From contig OZ244063.1 in the NCBI GenBank assembly GCA_965215535.1, forward strand, positions 1,860,001 to 1,924,000: a stretch of DNA of 64,000 nucleotides, written 5' to 3'. Source of the DNA: Bin94 sp965215535. GTDB taxonomy: Bacteria; Gemmatimonadota; Gemmatimonadetes; Longimicrobiales; Gaopeijiaceae. A program made the translations under genes and the position numbers. Shown here piece by piece: positions 51,896 through 60,690 of this stretch (its first letter is position 1; every line of letters begins with the position of its first letter). The notes under the pieces were generated by a model. It was not told where the DNA came from. It saw only the letters and a list, made by a program, of their open reading frames with translations, and did no database searches.

Positions 51896-53304
51896 TGCGG
51901 AGACGCCCCCCGGTAGGCACCGCCCCGGGTCCGGCTGATCAACTTGTCGCCCACCAGTCCCTCCAGGATCAGCTCGCAGGCGCCGGCCCTCACCCCGTCG
52001 CAACTGCCCTCGGGTGCATGACCCAGCTCTTCGGCAGCCTCAAGCAGGCCGGGAATCTGCCGGAACCCCTCGACACATGCCGCGGCCAGGGCATCTTCGG
52101 AGAGCTGCATGACCCCGCCGTCATCGAAGTACTCGACGATGCCGGTGAAATCCACCGCGCTCTCGGGGTTGTAGCTCATTGAGGCGCTTTTGAGGATCAG
52201 ATTGCGCGCAATTCGCGCCGCACCCTGAAGCTCGCCCTCGTATTCGAGCTCCATCTTGCCGGTGATGGCCGAAAGCGAGGCATGAATGTCGCCAATCCGG
52301 GGCACAACCCGCTCCTCGCCGGTCCGCAATGCGCGCTGTTCGGCATTCGAGATCGCCGTCTCCAGGAGAGCGATCGGCATGCGCTGGCTGACTCCACTGC
52401 TCTGATCCACATGGCGGCTGCGCCGGGCCGCAAAGGCCACTCTCTCAATCACTTCGCGCACAAATTCGGGCACCTGCACCGGCAATCCCCCACGGTCGGT
52501 CCAGGCCTCCTGCCCGGTAATCGTCATGCCGGTCTCGATAAGCTCCGGGTCGTGGGTGCGGATCTCGGCCGCAATCCGGTCCTTGAGCGGGGTGACGATC
52601 TTGCCGCGCGCCGTGTAGTCCTCCGGATTCGCGGTAAAGGCCACGACCAGATCGGGGCGCAGCCGAACCGGATAGCCCTTGATCTGCACATCGCCCTCTT
52701 CGAGGATGTTGAAGAGCCCGACCTGAATCCGGGGCGCGAGGTCGGGAAGCTCGTTCATGGCGAAGATTCCGCGGTTTGCGCGCGGCAGCAGACCGAAGTG
52801 CATCGTCAGTTCGTCTGCAAGGGTGTGGCCACCCCGGGCCGCCCGAATCGGATCGAGGTCGCCGATCACGTCGGCGATGGTCACGTCGGGAGTGGCCAGC
52901 TTTTCGAAGTAGCGCTGCTCCGGCGCCAGCCACTTGATCGGCGTGTCGTCTCCCTCTTCGTCCACGCGCAGCCGTCCGGCGAGAGAGAGGGGCGCAAAGG
53001 GGTCGTCGTTGACCTCGCTCCCGGCGATCACCGGAATGCCGTCGTCGAGAAAGGCGGTGAGCCGACGCAGAATTCGCGACTTGGCCTGACCGCGAAGCCC
53101 CAGCAGGATAAAGTCGTGGCGCGCCAAGATGGCGTTCACGATCTGCGGAATGACCGTATCGTCATAGCCGTGGATGCCCGGAAAGAGGGACGCGCCGCTC
53201 TGCAGGTGCCGAATCAGATTGGCGCGCATCTCGTCTCTCACCGAGCGCGAGCGGTAGCCCGACGCCCGCAGCGCGCCCAGGGTTGTGGGTCGGGATTGCG
53301 TCAT
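51892..53304 (-). CDS. Magnesium-chelatase-like (BchI-type) AAA+ ATPase
   Basis: A 470-residue cytoplasmic ATPase of the ChlI/BchI-like group. Walker A is GLRGQAKS (69-76). The Walker B position reads GIFAMNELPDL, with Asn184-Glu185 in place of the usual Asp-Glu; I recall the same Asn in related magnesium-chelatase-like proteins, so it is probably family-typical. Later AAA+ elements follow (VAFTANPEDYTARGKIVTPLKDR). Such ATPases remodel a vWA partner and its client, here most likely the product of 49291-50571. It starts at ATG 53304, divergent from the ETF-QO gene 52 bases away. Confidence 0.88.
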   Translation of the reverse strand: MTQSRPTTLGALRASGYRSRSVRDEMRANLIRHLQSGASLFPGIHGYDDTVIPQIVNAILARHDFILLGLRGQAKSRILRRLTAFLDDGIPVIAGSEVNDDPFAPLSLAGRLRVDEEGDDTPIKWLAPEQRYFEKLATPDVTIADVIGDLDPIRAARGGHTLADELTMHFGLLPRANRGIFAMNELPDLAPRIQVGLFNILEEGDVQIKGYPVRLRPDLVVAFTANPEDYTARGKIVTPLKDRIAAEIRTHDPELIETGMTITGQEAWTDRGGLPVQVPEFVREVIERVAFAARRSRHVDQSSGVSQRMPIALLETAISNAEQRALRTGEERVVPRIGDIHASLSAITGKMELEYEGELQGAARIARNLILKSASMSYNPESAVDFTGIVEYFDDGGVMQLSEDALAAACVEGFRQIPGLLEAAEELGHAPEGSCDGVRAGACELILEGLVGDKLISRTRGGAYRGASPH

Positions 53305-53356
53305 GTGGGTAAATTAACAGTTCGTTCCCTTCGCACCACCTCTACAGGAGCTCGCG

Positions 53357-55027
53357 TTGTCCCGCAGCCATTCATCCACACCCATCGTTCCCGAACGCTA
53401 TCAGCCACCGCTGACGACATCCGATCTGATCCTTCGCGAGACCCCCGACGCCGAGGCCGTCCCGCTCGATGTGGTCTTTGTGGGCGGAGGCCCCGCCGGT
53501 CTCGCCGGTGCGATCGAGCTTGCGCGTCTGGTCGCCGAGGACAACGAAGCGGGCGCCGGGCCGGGCGAGATCGAGATCGGGGTGCTGGAGAAGGCCGAGA
53601 GCCTGGGTGATCACAACCTTTCGGGTGCCGTGGTCAATCCGCGCTCCTTCCGCGAGCTCTTCCCGGGCATGAAGGACGAGGATTTTCCGCTGCGGCGGCC
53701 GGTGGGGCGCGAGGCGGTCTTCTTCCTGACCGAAGGAGGCAGCGTCCGTCTTCCCACCCCGCCCACCATGCGCAATCACGGCAATTACATCGGTTCGGTC
53801 TGCGAGATCGTGCGGTGGCTCGGCAAACGCGCCGAAGAGGCCGGCGTCATGGTCCTCCCGGGGTTCCCCGCCGAGGGACTTCTGGTTGAGGACGAGCGCG
53901 TCATCGGGGTGCGGACGGCGGCGCGCGGCCTGGACCGCGATGGAAATTCGGGGAGCGCGGCGTGGGTACCGCCGGTCGATGTCACCGCGCGCGTTACGGT
54001 TCTGGCCGAGGGAACGCGCGGACCCCTTGCGCAGGCCTGGCTGGACTGGCAGAAGATCCAATCCCCCAACCCCCAGATCTACTCACTGGGCGTCAAGGAG
54101 CTCTGGCAGGTTCCGAAGCCGCTCGACCGAATCATTCACACCATGGGCTGGCCTCTGCTGAAGGACGGCTTTGGCGGCTCTTTCGTCTATCCACTCGCCG
54201 ACGATCTGGTTGCGCTGGGACTTGTGGTCAGCCTCGACTACCGCAATGCGCGCCTCGATGTCCACGGGTTGCTGCAACGACTGAAGCATCACCCGCTCTT
54301 CCGCAACATTCTGGAGGGGGGAGAGATCCTGGAGTGGGGAGCCCGCACTATCCCCGAGGGCGGCTATCACTCGCTGGCCGCGCGGCGTCATGGAGACGGA
54401 CTCTGCATTGTGGGCGATGCAGCCGGATATGTCGACGTCGCGTCGCTGAAGGGCATTCACTACGCCATGCATTCGGGAATTGTGGCCGCGCGCGCAATTC
54501 ATGCGGCGCTCAAGGCGAACGATCTCTCGGCGGCGGGGCTGGCGGGCTGCACCGAGGGGGTCGATCAATCCTTTGTGGGGCGCGACCTGTACCGGAACCG
54601 CAATATGCGGCTGGCCTTCAAGAGCGGCCTGGTGCGGGGCGGGGCGAAGGCCTCGCTGGCAATGGCAACGGGCGGACGGATTCCGGGCAGACGGATTGCA
54701 ACGCCCACCGACGCCGCCGAACCGAAGACGCCGGGCGATTCGATCAACGCCCCCGGACCGCTGGCGATCTCCAAGGTCGATGCGGTCTTCAAGAGCGGAA
54801 ATCGCACCCGCGACGACATTCCATCGCATCTCCGGATTGGCCCCGAGGTGCCCCCGGAGGTGGCCGAGATGTACGTTCATCTCTGTCCGGCCGGGGTGTA
54901 CGAAGCAACGCCCGAGGGACTGCGCGTGAATGCGCCCAACTGCGTGGACTGCAAGGCAACCGATGTGCTCGGCCCCAGGTGGTCGCCGCGCGAAGGGGGA
55001 AGCGGGCCCCGCTACCGGCGGATGTAA
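53357..55027 (+). CDS. Electron transfer flavoprotein-ubiquinone oxidoreductase
   Basis: A 556-residue flavoprotein. The start is TTG 53357. FAD-binding begins at DVVFVGGGPAGLAGAIEL, and the quinone-binding and C-terminal FeS regions follow. The [4Fe-4S] domain at the end shows Cys510 (CPAGVYE), Cys529 and Cys532 (NCVDCKAT); the fourth expected ligand, three residues after Cys532, is Thr535. The C-terminal GGSGPRY block is intact. ETF-QO passes electrons from fatty-acid and amino-acid dehydrogenases through ETF to the quinone pool at the cytoplasmic membrane. It heads an operon with CDGSH, quinone-reductase and aldehyde dehydrogenase genes. No etfA/etfB genes are in the window. Confidence 0.93.
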   Translation: MSRSHSSTPIVPERYQPPLTTSDLILRETPDAEAVPLDVVFVGGGPAGLAGAIELARLVAEDNEAGAGPGEIEIGVLEKAESLGDHNLSGAVVNPRSFRELFPGMKDEDFPLRRPVGREAVFFLTEGGSVRLPTPPTMRNHGNYIGSVCEIVRWLGKRAEEAGVMVLPGFPAEGLLVEDERVIGVRTAARGLDRDGNSGSAAWVPPVDVTARVTVLAEGTRGPLAQAWLDWQKIQSPNPQIYSLGVKELWQVPKPLDRIIHTMGWPLLKDGFGGSFVYPLADDLVALGLVVSLDYRNARLDVHGLLQRLKHHPLFRNILEGGEILEWGARTIPEGGYHSLAARRHGDGLCIVGDAAGYVDVASLKGIHYAMHSGIVAARAIHAALKANDLSAAGLAGCTEGVDQSFVGRDLYRNRNMRLAFKSGLVRGGAKASLAMATGGRIPGRRIATPTDAAEPKTPGDSINAPGPLAISKVDAVFKSGNRTRDDIPSHLRIGPEVPPEVAEMYVHLCPAGVYEATPEGLRVNAPNCVDCKATDVLGPRWSPREGGSGPRYRRM

Positions 55028-55067
55028 CGGCGAAAAACGGCTCAACAACGCAACGGAGAGAGAAGAA

Positions 55068-55514
55068 ATGGCAGATCGGAATGGCAATCAGGGAAACGCT
55101 GCGGGCAATGTTGCAGAGATTCCGGCGGGCGGGCCGATTTGCCTCACCGGACGGATCGTGGTCGAGGTGGGGGGAGAGGTGGTGGCCGAGGGCGACGATC
55201 TCGCACTCTGCCGCTGCGGCGAATCGTCCAACAAACCCTTCTGCGACGGATCGCACAATGCGGCGGGATTCGACGATCCGGGGGTCATCCAGGGCGGTGC
55301 GCTGGCCGGACAGGCCGACTCTGCCGAAGACGCCGCCGTGGTGATCGCCTGCAGTGCCAATGGTCCGCTCCTGGTAAAGGGGCCACTGACGGTGATGGCA
55401 GCCGACGGCAAGAGCGTACAGGGAATGAAGGGTGCGCTCTGCAGGTGTGGCCAGTCGGCGCTCAAGCCCTTCTGCGATGGATCGCACCGGGGGGCGGGAT
55501 TCCGAGCCGAATAG
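55068..55514 (+). CDS. Double CDGSH iron-sulfur protein
   Basis: A 148-residue protein with two CDGSH domains. Each carries the [2Fe-2S] pattern C-x-C-x2-S-x3-P-x-C-D-G-S-H: CRCGESSNKPFCDGSH (first half) and CRCGQSALKPFCDGSH (C-terminal). No signal peptide or membrane segment. The ATG 55068 is preceded by a good site (GGAGAGAGAAG). It lies 40 bases after ETF-QO, so it may take part in the same electron transfer or cluster metabolism (inference). Confidence 0.93.
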   Translation: MADRNGNQGNAAGNVAEIPAGGPICLTGRIVVEVGGEVVAEGDDLALCRCGESSNKPFCDGSHNAAGFDDPGVIQGGALAGQADSAEDAAVVIACSANGPLLVKGPLTVMAADGKSVQGMKGALCRCGQSALKPFCDGSHRGAGFRAE

Positions 55515-55567
55515 AGGCCGAACAGAGAACAGCCAGAAACCCTTGACAGCGAAAGACCAGGATACAG

Positions 55568-56476
55568 ATGAACAAACGATCCCCCGGGAAGACGCGCACG
55601 AAGCGTTCGGCATCGATATGGCTTGCGGGATTCCTTGCCATGGCCGCTGCGGCTCCTGCACATGGCACCCTGCCGGCGGAATCTCCGACCGGCGCCGACA
55701 CCCTGGCCTACCGGCTTCCCGCTCCACCCGCGGCCACCTACGAGATCACCAACGCATCGTCCCTCAGTGCGGGAACGCCGATGGGGAACATGGAGCTCGA
55801 CATCGATATTGCCATGACTCTTGAGCTGGCCTTCGCGGCCGCCGAGGGTGGCGAGATGCGGGTCACGGGAGAGGTCACCGCATTCGAGCTCTCCACGAGC
55901 GACCCCTTCATGGGAACGCCACAATCCACAGGTCTGGAGGCGGTCGGCGGAGCGCTCGATTTGACCCTGAACCGCCAGGGGCAGACCGGAATCGCCAACA
56001 GGCTCACAATGGCCGCACAGATGGAGCAATTCTCGATCTTCGAGACCGTTCGTCACTCCATCTTTCCGCGTCTGCCCGGCCAGGAGGCAGAACCCGGGGC
56101 GATGTGGGTGGACACGGTCGCCCAGGTGTTCGACGATTCCGGATCTTCGAACACGACGATCTTCAACTACACCCTTGTCGGCGACACCATGGTCGAAAAC
56201 CGGATGCTGTCGAAGATCGAGCTGACCGGAGATCTGCGGATCCAGGAGACCGTCACGACTGGCGTGACCACGGAGATGACCACGGAGATGGCGGGACCCT
56301 TTAGCGGCTTTCTCCTGTGGGACAGAGAGCGAGGCCTTGTGGCCGGGTCGGAAATCGAACAGACGCTCGAGGGAACCACCAAGGCCTCTGTTACGAGCAT
56401 GGAGCCGATGTCGGTGCAGATGTCCATGTCGAGCACCGAGAGGGTGCGATTGCTGGAGGCGTCAGAGCGCCCATGA
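55568..56476 (+). CDS. Exported beta-rich protein, paralogue of the 41129 gene
   Basis: A 302-residue protein with a signal peptide (LAGFLAMAAAAPAHG, about residues 16-30) and the same domain as the protein at 41129-41992, judged by shared blocks (IFPRLPGQEAEPGAMW, LVGDTMVENRML, LLWDRERGLV). The C-terminal third is rich in Thr, Met and Glu. Function unknown. It starts at ATG 55568 and overlaps the next gene by 4 bases (ATGA), so it is translationally coupled to the quinone oxidoreductase. Confidence 0.75.
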   Translation: MNKRSPGKTRTKRSASIWLAGFLAMAAAAPAHGTLPAESPTGADTLAYRLPAPPAATYEITNASSLSAGTPMGNMELDIDIAMTLELAFAAAEGGEMRVTGEVTAFELSTSDPFMGTPQSTGLEAVGGALDLTLNRQGQTGIANRLTMAAQMEQFSIFETVRHSIFPRLPGQEAEPGAMWVDTVAQVFDDSGSSNTTIFNYTLVGDTMVENRMLSKIELTGDLRIQETVTTGVTTEMTTEMAGPFSGFLLWDRERGLVAGSEIEQTLEGTTKASVTSMEPMSVQMSMSSTERVRLLEASERP

Positions 56477-57459
56477 CCACAACCGAAGCCGTTCGCATTC
56501 ATGAGACCGGCGGACCCGAGGTCCTGCGCCACGAGGAAATTTCCCTGGCGGAACCCGGGCCGGGCGAGGTGCGCGTACGCCACGAAGCGATCGGGCTGAA
56601 CTTTATCGATACCTATCACCGCAGCGGACTCTACCCGGTGGCGGCGCTGCCCGCCGTGATCGGAATGGAGGCTGCGGGGGTGGTCGAGGCCGTGGGACCC
56701 GGGAGGAATGGCGGCCCGAGCCTTGCACCGGGCGACCGCGTGGCCTATGGAAGCGTCATGGGAGGGTACGCCGGACAGCGGATCATTGCGGCAGACCGGC
56801 TTGTGCATATCCCCGATGGCGTCAGCGACCAAGTTGCCGCGGCAGCCATGCTCAAGGGCATGACCGCCTGGTATCTGTGCCGTCGCACCTGGCGGGTGAA
56901 GGAAGGCGAAACAGTGCTTGTACATGCAGCGGCGGGCGGGGTCGGAACCATCCTTTGCCAGTGGTGCAAGGCGCTGGGCGCGACCGTCATCGGAACGGTG
57001 GGCAGCCGCGCCAAGGGCGAGTTGGCGCACAGGCATGGCTGCGATCATGTTGTGCTCTATAACGAAGAAAATTTCGTGACGCGGGTGCACGACATAACCA
57101 ATGGCGCCGGCGTTCCCGTAGTCTTTGACGGAGTGGGAAAAGCCACCTTCGAGGGCTCGCTCGAATGTCTGGCCCGCTTTGGCATGATGATTACCTTTGG
57201 CAATGCATCGGGAGCGGTTCCACCCTTCAACCTTTTGCGCCTGAGTGCGCAGTGTCTTACGGTGGCGCGCCCCTCGCTGATGCCCTATGTCGAGCGCCGC
57301 GCCGATCTGGAAGAGGCTGCGGGCGAACTCTTCGGGCACATCGGCGCAGGCCGGATCCGCCTGACGATCGGTCAGCGCTTCCCGCTCGCACAGGTCGTCG
57401 ATGCCCACCGCGCCCTCGAGTCCCGCCAGACGCAGGGCTGCACCGTGCTCCTCCCCTGA
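56473..57459 (+). CDS. NADPH:quinone oxidoreductase (zeta-crystallin-like MDR)
   Basis: A 328-residue medium-chain reductase of the quinone oxidoreductase group. GroES-like N-terminal domain with LNFIDTYHRSGLYP, then a Rossmann fold for NADPH (VHAAAGGVGTILCQW). No zinc-binding residues are seen, as expected for this group. It lies in the ETF-QO operon, overlapping the preceding gene by 4 bases and followed by the aldehyde dehydrogenase. Confidence 0.9.
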   Translation: MTTTEAVRIHETGGPEVLRHEEISLAEPGPGEVRVRHEAIGLNFIDTYHRSGLYPVAALPAVIGMEAAGVVEAVGPGRNGGPSLAPGDRVAYGSVMGGYAGQRIIAADRLVHIPDGVSDQVAAAAMLKGMTAWYLCRRTWRVKEGETVLVHAAAGGVGTILCQWCKALGATVIGTVGSRAKGELAHRHGCDHVVLYNEENFVTRVHDITNGAGVPVVFDGVGKATFEGSLECLARFGMMITFGNASGAVPPFNLLRLSAQCLTVARPSLMPYVERRADLEEAAGELFGHIGAGRIRLTIGQRFPLAQVVDAHRALESRQTQGCTVLLP

Positions 57460-57517
57460 CCCGGCCGCCTTCAATCTTCACAGACATCCACCTCCTCCCT
57501 GCGGACACGCCCTCGCC

Positions 57518-59104
57518 ATGACCTCCTCTTCCAGCGCCTCCGCCCCTGACACGGCAACGCTTCTCTCTGCGCTCGGCCTCGACGCCCTCAATGCGGGCGG
57601 CTTCGACGGCGAGTGGATCGGCTCGGGGCCCGAACTCGAGGTCCACACCCCGATCGACGGCTCCCGCATTGCCACTGTGCAACAGGTCACCGAAGACGAG
57701 TACGACCGGATTGTGGCGAGTGCCCACCGGGCCTTTCTCGAGTGGCGAAGGGTGCCGGCCCCAAAGCGCGGCGAAGTTGTGCGTCAGATCGGCGACCGGC
57801 TGCGACGGCACAAGAGCGATCTCGGCCGTCTGGTCACCCTCGAGATGGGCAAAATCCTGACCGAGGGCGAGGGCGAAGTGCAGGAGATGATCGACATCTG
57901 CGACTTTGCAACGGGTCTTTCGCGCCAGCTCTACGGCCTGTCCATGCACTCGGAGCGCCCCGATCACCGCATGTTCGAGCAGTGGCATCCCCTTGGGGTG
58001 GTGGGCGTTATCAGCGCCTTCAACTTTCCGGTTGCGGTGTGGAGCTGGAATGCGGCAATTGCGGCGGTGTGCGGCGACGCCGTGCTCTGGAAGCCATCGA
58101 GCCAGACTCCCCTGACCGCAATCGCATGTACGCGCATCGCGGCCGACGTTGCCCGCGCAAATGGCTGCGATCCGGCGATCTTCTCGCTTGTGGTGGGGCG
58201 CGGCTCCACAGTGGGCGACCGGCTTCTGCACGACCGGCGCATTCCGCTGGTCTCGGCAACGGGGAGCTGCCGCATGGGCTACCGGGTTGCCGAAGTTGTG
58301 GGCAGACGCCTGGGCCGCACAATTCTCGAGCTTGGCGGCAACAATGCAATCGTTGTGACCCCTCATGCCAACATGGATCTTGTGCTTCCTGCAATTCTCT
58401 TTGGCGCAGTGGGAACGGCCGGTCAGCGCTGCACAAGTACGCGCCGAATTATTGTGCATGAATCGATTCGCGAAGAGTTGACTCAGCGCCTGGTCAGAGC
58501 CTACCGCGATGTGCGCATCGGCAACCCCCTCGACCCGGCTACGCTGATGGGTCCGGTGGTGAATCGTCAGGCGGTGGCCGATCTGGAGAATGCGGTGCGT
58601 CGCGTCACCGAAGAGGGCGGCGAAGTCCTCTCGGGCGGCGAGCGTCTGGAGGGGGCGAACTATCCGGGCGGCCACTGGGTAACGCCCTGCATTGCCAATG
58701 CGCGAAACGAGTTCGAGATCGTTCAGGAAGAGACCTTCGCCCCGATTCTCTACCTGATCGGGTACGGCTCTGCCCGTGCCACCCCGGCCGGAGCCGTCGA
58801 GGAGATCGGCGAGGCGATTGCGCTTCACAACGATGTTCCGCAGGGGCTGTCCTCTGCGATCTTCACCGACCATGTGCGCGAAGCCGAGTTCTTTCTCTCG
58901 CACCGGGGCAGCGATTGCGGGATCGCCAATGTCAATATCGGAACCAGCGGCGCCGAGATCGGCGGGGCCTTCGGGGGCGAGAAGGAGACCGGGGGCGGGC
59001 GCGAATCGGGGTCCGATGCGTGGAAGGCCTACATGCGACGGCAGACCAACACACTCAACTGGAGCCCCGAACTGCCGCTGGCACAGGGCGTGGAGTTCGG
59101 ATAG
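57518..59104 (+). CDS. ALDH7-type aldehyde dehydrogenase (aminoadipate-semialdehyde type)
   Basis: A 528-residue NAD-dependent dehydrogenase. The catalytic Cys is in GTAGQRCTSTRR, the general-base Glu in LELGGNNA, and the NAD-binding region has VISAFNFPVAVWSWN. The overall match is to the ALDH7A1/PaaZ-like group that oxidises alpha-aminoadipate semialdehyde in lysine breakdown. The ETF-QO in the same operon would fit amino-acid catabolism feeding electrons to quinone (inference). The start is ATG 57518. Confidence 0.92.
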   Translation: MTSSSSASAPDTATLLSALGLDALNAGGFDGEWIGSGPELEVHTPIDGSRIATVQQVTEDEYDRIVASAHRAFLEWRRVPAPKRGEVVRQIGDRLRRHKSDLGRLVTLEMGKILTEGEGEVQEMIDICDFATGLSRQLYGLSMHSERPDHRMFEQWHPLGVVGVISAFNFPVAVWSWNAAIAAVCGDAVLWKPSSQTPLTAIACTRIAADVARANGCDPAIFSLVVGRGSTVGDRLLHDRRIPLVSATGSCRMGYRVAEVVGRRLGRTILELGGNNAIVVTPHANMDLVLPAILFGAVGTAGQRCTSTRRIIVHESIREELTQRLVRAYRDVRIGNPLDPATLMGPVVNRQAVADLENAVRRVTEEGGEVLSGGERLEGANYPGGHWVTPCIANARNEFEIVQEETFAPILYLIGYGSARATPAGAVEEIGEAIALHNDVPQGLSSAIFTDHVREAEFFLSHRGSDCGIANVNIGTSGAEIGGAFGGEKETGGGRESGSDAWKAYMRRQTNTLNWSPELPLAQGVEFG

Positions 59105-59170
59105 GCGGCTTTGGGCAGCGATGGGCAGGCCGGTCAACCGGCACCCGTGCCCGCAGGCAGACGGTCCCCT

Positions 59171-60340
59171 TTATGCGGGCGGCTCATCGATGTCTTCGCA
59201 GAGCGCCGCCAGGTAGCGCTCATAGGTATAGATTCGGCTTCGTTTCCGCCCGGTAATCTCGCACACAATTTTCAGTCGTTCGAGTCGTTCGAGGGCGGCG
59301 GCCACGGTGGGCGACGAGAGTCCCGTGCGCTCGGCGAGCTGGCCAATATCGCCCGCCGGGTGATCGGTCAGGGCCTGGTGAACCCGCAGCGCCGAGCCCG
59401 CACGTCGGCCCAGTCGTCCGATGGTTGCGCGGTCGTCGCGAATTGTGTTGCTGACCGAACGGGCCGTGGCCACCGCCGCCTCTGCAACTTCTTCGACGCC
59501 ACGCAAAAAGAATTGCAGCCAGCGCTCCCAGTCGCCGGTTTGGCGGGTGTCGTTGAGAAGCCGGTAGTAGCTGCTGCGGTTGCGCTTGAAGTAGAGGCTG
59601 AGATAGAGGAGCGGTTCGCGAAGCAGTCCGGCATTGCAGAGCATGAGTGTGATGAGCAGTCGGCCCAGTCGTCCATTGCCATCCAGGAAGGGATGGATGG
59701 TTGCGAACTGGAGGTGCGCGAGCCCGGCCCTGACGAGGACCGGAAGATCGTCGTCGGTGGCGTGAATGAAGCGCTCGAGATCGGCCATGCACCCCTGGAC
59801 GCGGTTGGGTGGCGGTGGAACAAAGGCCGCATTGGCGGGGCTGTCTCCGCCGATCCAGCTCTGCGAGCGGCGAAAGCGGCCGGCCATGCTGTTGCGTCCG
59901 CGGCCGCTCGCCAACAGCCGGGCGTGCATGGCCCGCAGAAGACGATTCGAGATCGGAAAGTTTTCGCGCACCCGCTCAACGCCATGAGCCAGCGCGTCCA
60001 CGGCACGCGATACATCGACGACATCGTCGCGCTCGGTGACAGGCACGCCCCCCGCCTCATGAATCATCAGCTCGGCCAGCGAGGACTGCGTTCCCTCGAT
60101 CTGCGAAGAGAGAAGCGCCTCCTTCCGCACGTGGCCATACACAAGGACGGCCGGATCGGGCAGGAGTTCAGTCACCGCATCGAGCCGCCCGAGCGCAACC
60201 GTCGCCGCCTCCAGGGGAAGACGGAGGCCCTCGCTGAAATCGAGGGCGGGCGTGGGCGGAAGAGGGCGGGGCACAAAGGCGTGCACGCGCTCGCCGCCTG
60301 CAGTGGTTGCTTCGTACGATCCTGTGGCGTCGCGTCGCAT
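59171..60340 (-). CDS. Fic-domain protein with N-terminal inhibitory helix and C-terminal winged helix
   Basis: A 389-residue protein. The N-terminal Fic_N region contains the autoinhibitory motif S-x-x-x-E-G (Ser78 to Gly83 in SSQIEGT). The Fic active site is HPFLDGNGRLGR, with catalytic His216. Fic enzymes transfer AMP from ATP to proteins. The last about 75 residues form a winged helix-turn-helix (DIGQLAERTGLSSPTVAAALERLE). The start is ATG 60340, which gives the start of the usual Fic_N region; the frame is open 49 codons more. Its upstream region holds an array of repeated sites, so self-regulation through the winged helix is plausible (inference). Confidence 0.9.
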   Translation of the reverse strand: MRRDATGSYEATTAGGERVHAFVPRPLPPTPALDFSEGLRLPLEAATVALGRLDAVTELLPDPAVLVYGHVRKEALLSSQIEGTQSSLAELMIHEAGGVPVTERDDVVDVSRAVDALAHGVERVRENFPISNRLLRAMHARLLASGRGRNSMAGRFRRSQSWIGGDSPANAAFVPPPPNRVQGCMADLERFIHATDDDLPVLVRAGLAHLQFATIHPFLDGNGRLGRLLITLMLCNAGLLREPLLYLSLYFKRNRSSYYRLLNDTRQTGDWERWLQFFLRGVEEVAEAAVATARSVSNTIRDDRATIGRLGRRAGSALRVHQALTDHPAGDIGQLAERTGLSSPTVAAALERLERLKIVCEITGRKRSRIYTYERYLAALCEDIDEPPA

Positions 60341-60411
60341 AGAGGGGGGATCCGGGATAGGGGGAAAGGAAGGAAAGGATTTGGCCGGCGAGCCTCCAAG
60401 GTGACAGCATC

Positions 60412-60690
60412 CTGGGAAAGATTCCAGCCGTTGGCTTTCGTAAGTGGGCGGAAAAGATAGAAAATTTTCGCAAGAGAGCTCACCCACGAGCAGTTATGAA
60501 AGGATAATGGCGTTCGCTTTCGCAACAAGATGGTCAGCAAAGAAAATTTTCGTAAGTGGGCACTCAAGGCGGACGTTACGAAAAATTCAGGCGATTCGTT
60601 TTCGTAACCAAAACGGGAGAGGTCGTAAATCCTCGGAAGCAGGAACCGTGAAAGGTCGTTACGAAAGGTTGGAGGCATTCGCTTTCATAA
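60412..60690. repeat. Array of TTACGAAA/TTTCGTAA inverted sites upstream of fic
   Basis: Four copies of an imperfect 32-bp unit (TTACGAAA, 16 bases, TTTCGTAA) at 60412-60443, 60494-60525, 60576-60607 and 60659-60690, starting 82, 82 and 83 bases apart. Half-sites vary by transitions (TTATGAAA, TTTCGCAA, TTTCATAA); the left half of the first copy is degenerate. Further TTTCGTAA-like half-sites lie 30 bases after the right half of copies 1 and 2 (60466-60473, 60548-60555). The 16-base centres share GGC and TTCG. The region ends 71 bases before the fic start codon. It could be a binding array for the Fic winged helix or a short tandem repeat. Confidence 0.75.

Noticed and set aside
60412..60690. 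Reading the fic-upstream array as a CRISPR
   Set aside because: Repeats are imperfect, the sequences between them resemble one another, only four units exist, and no cas gene is present.
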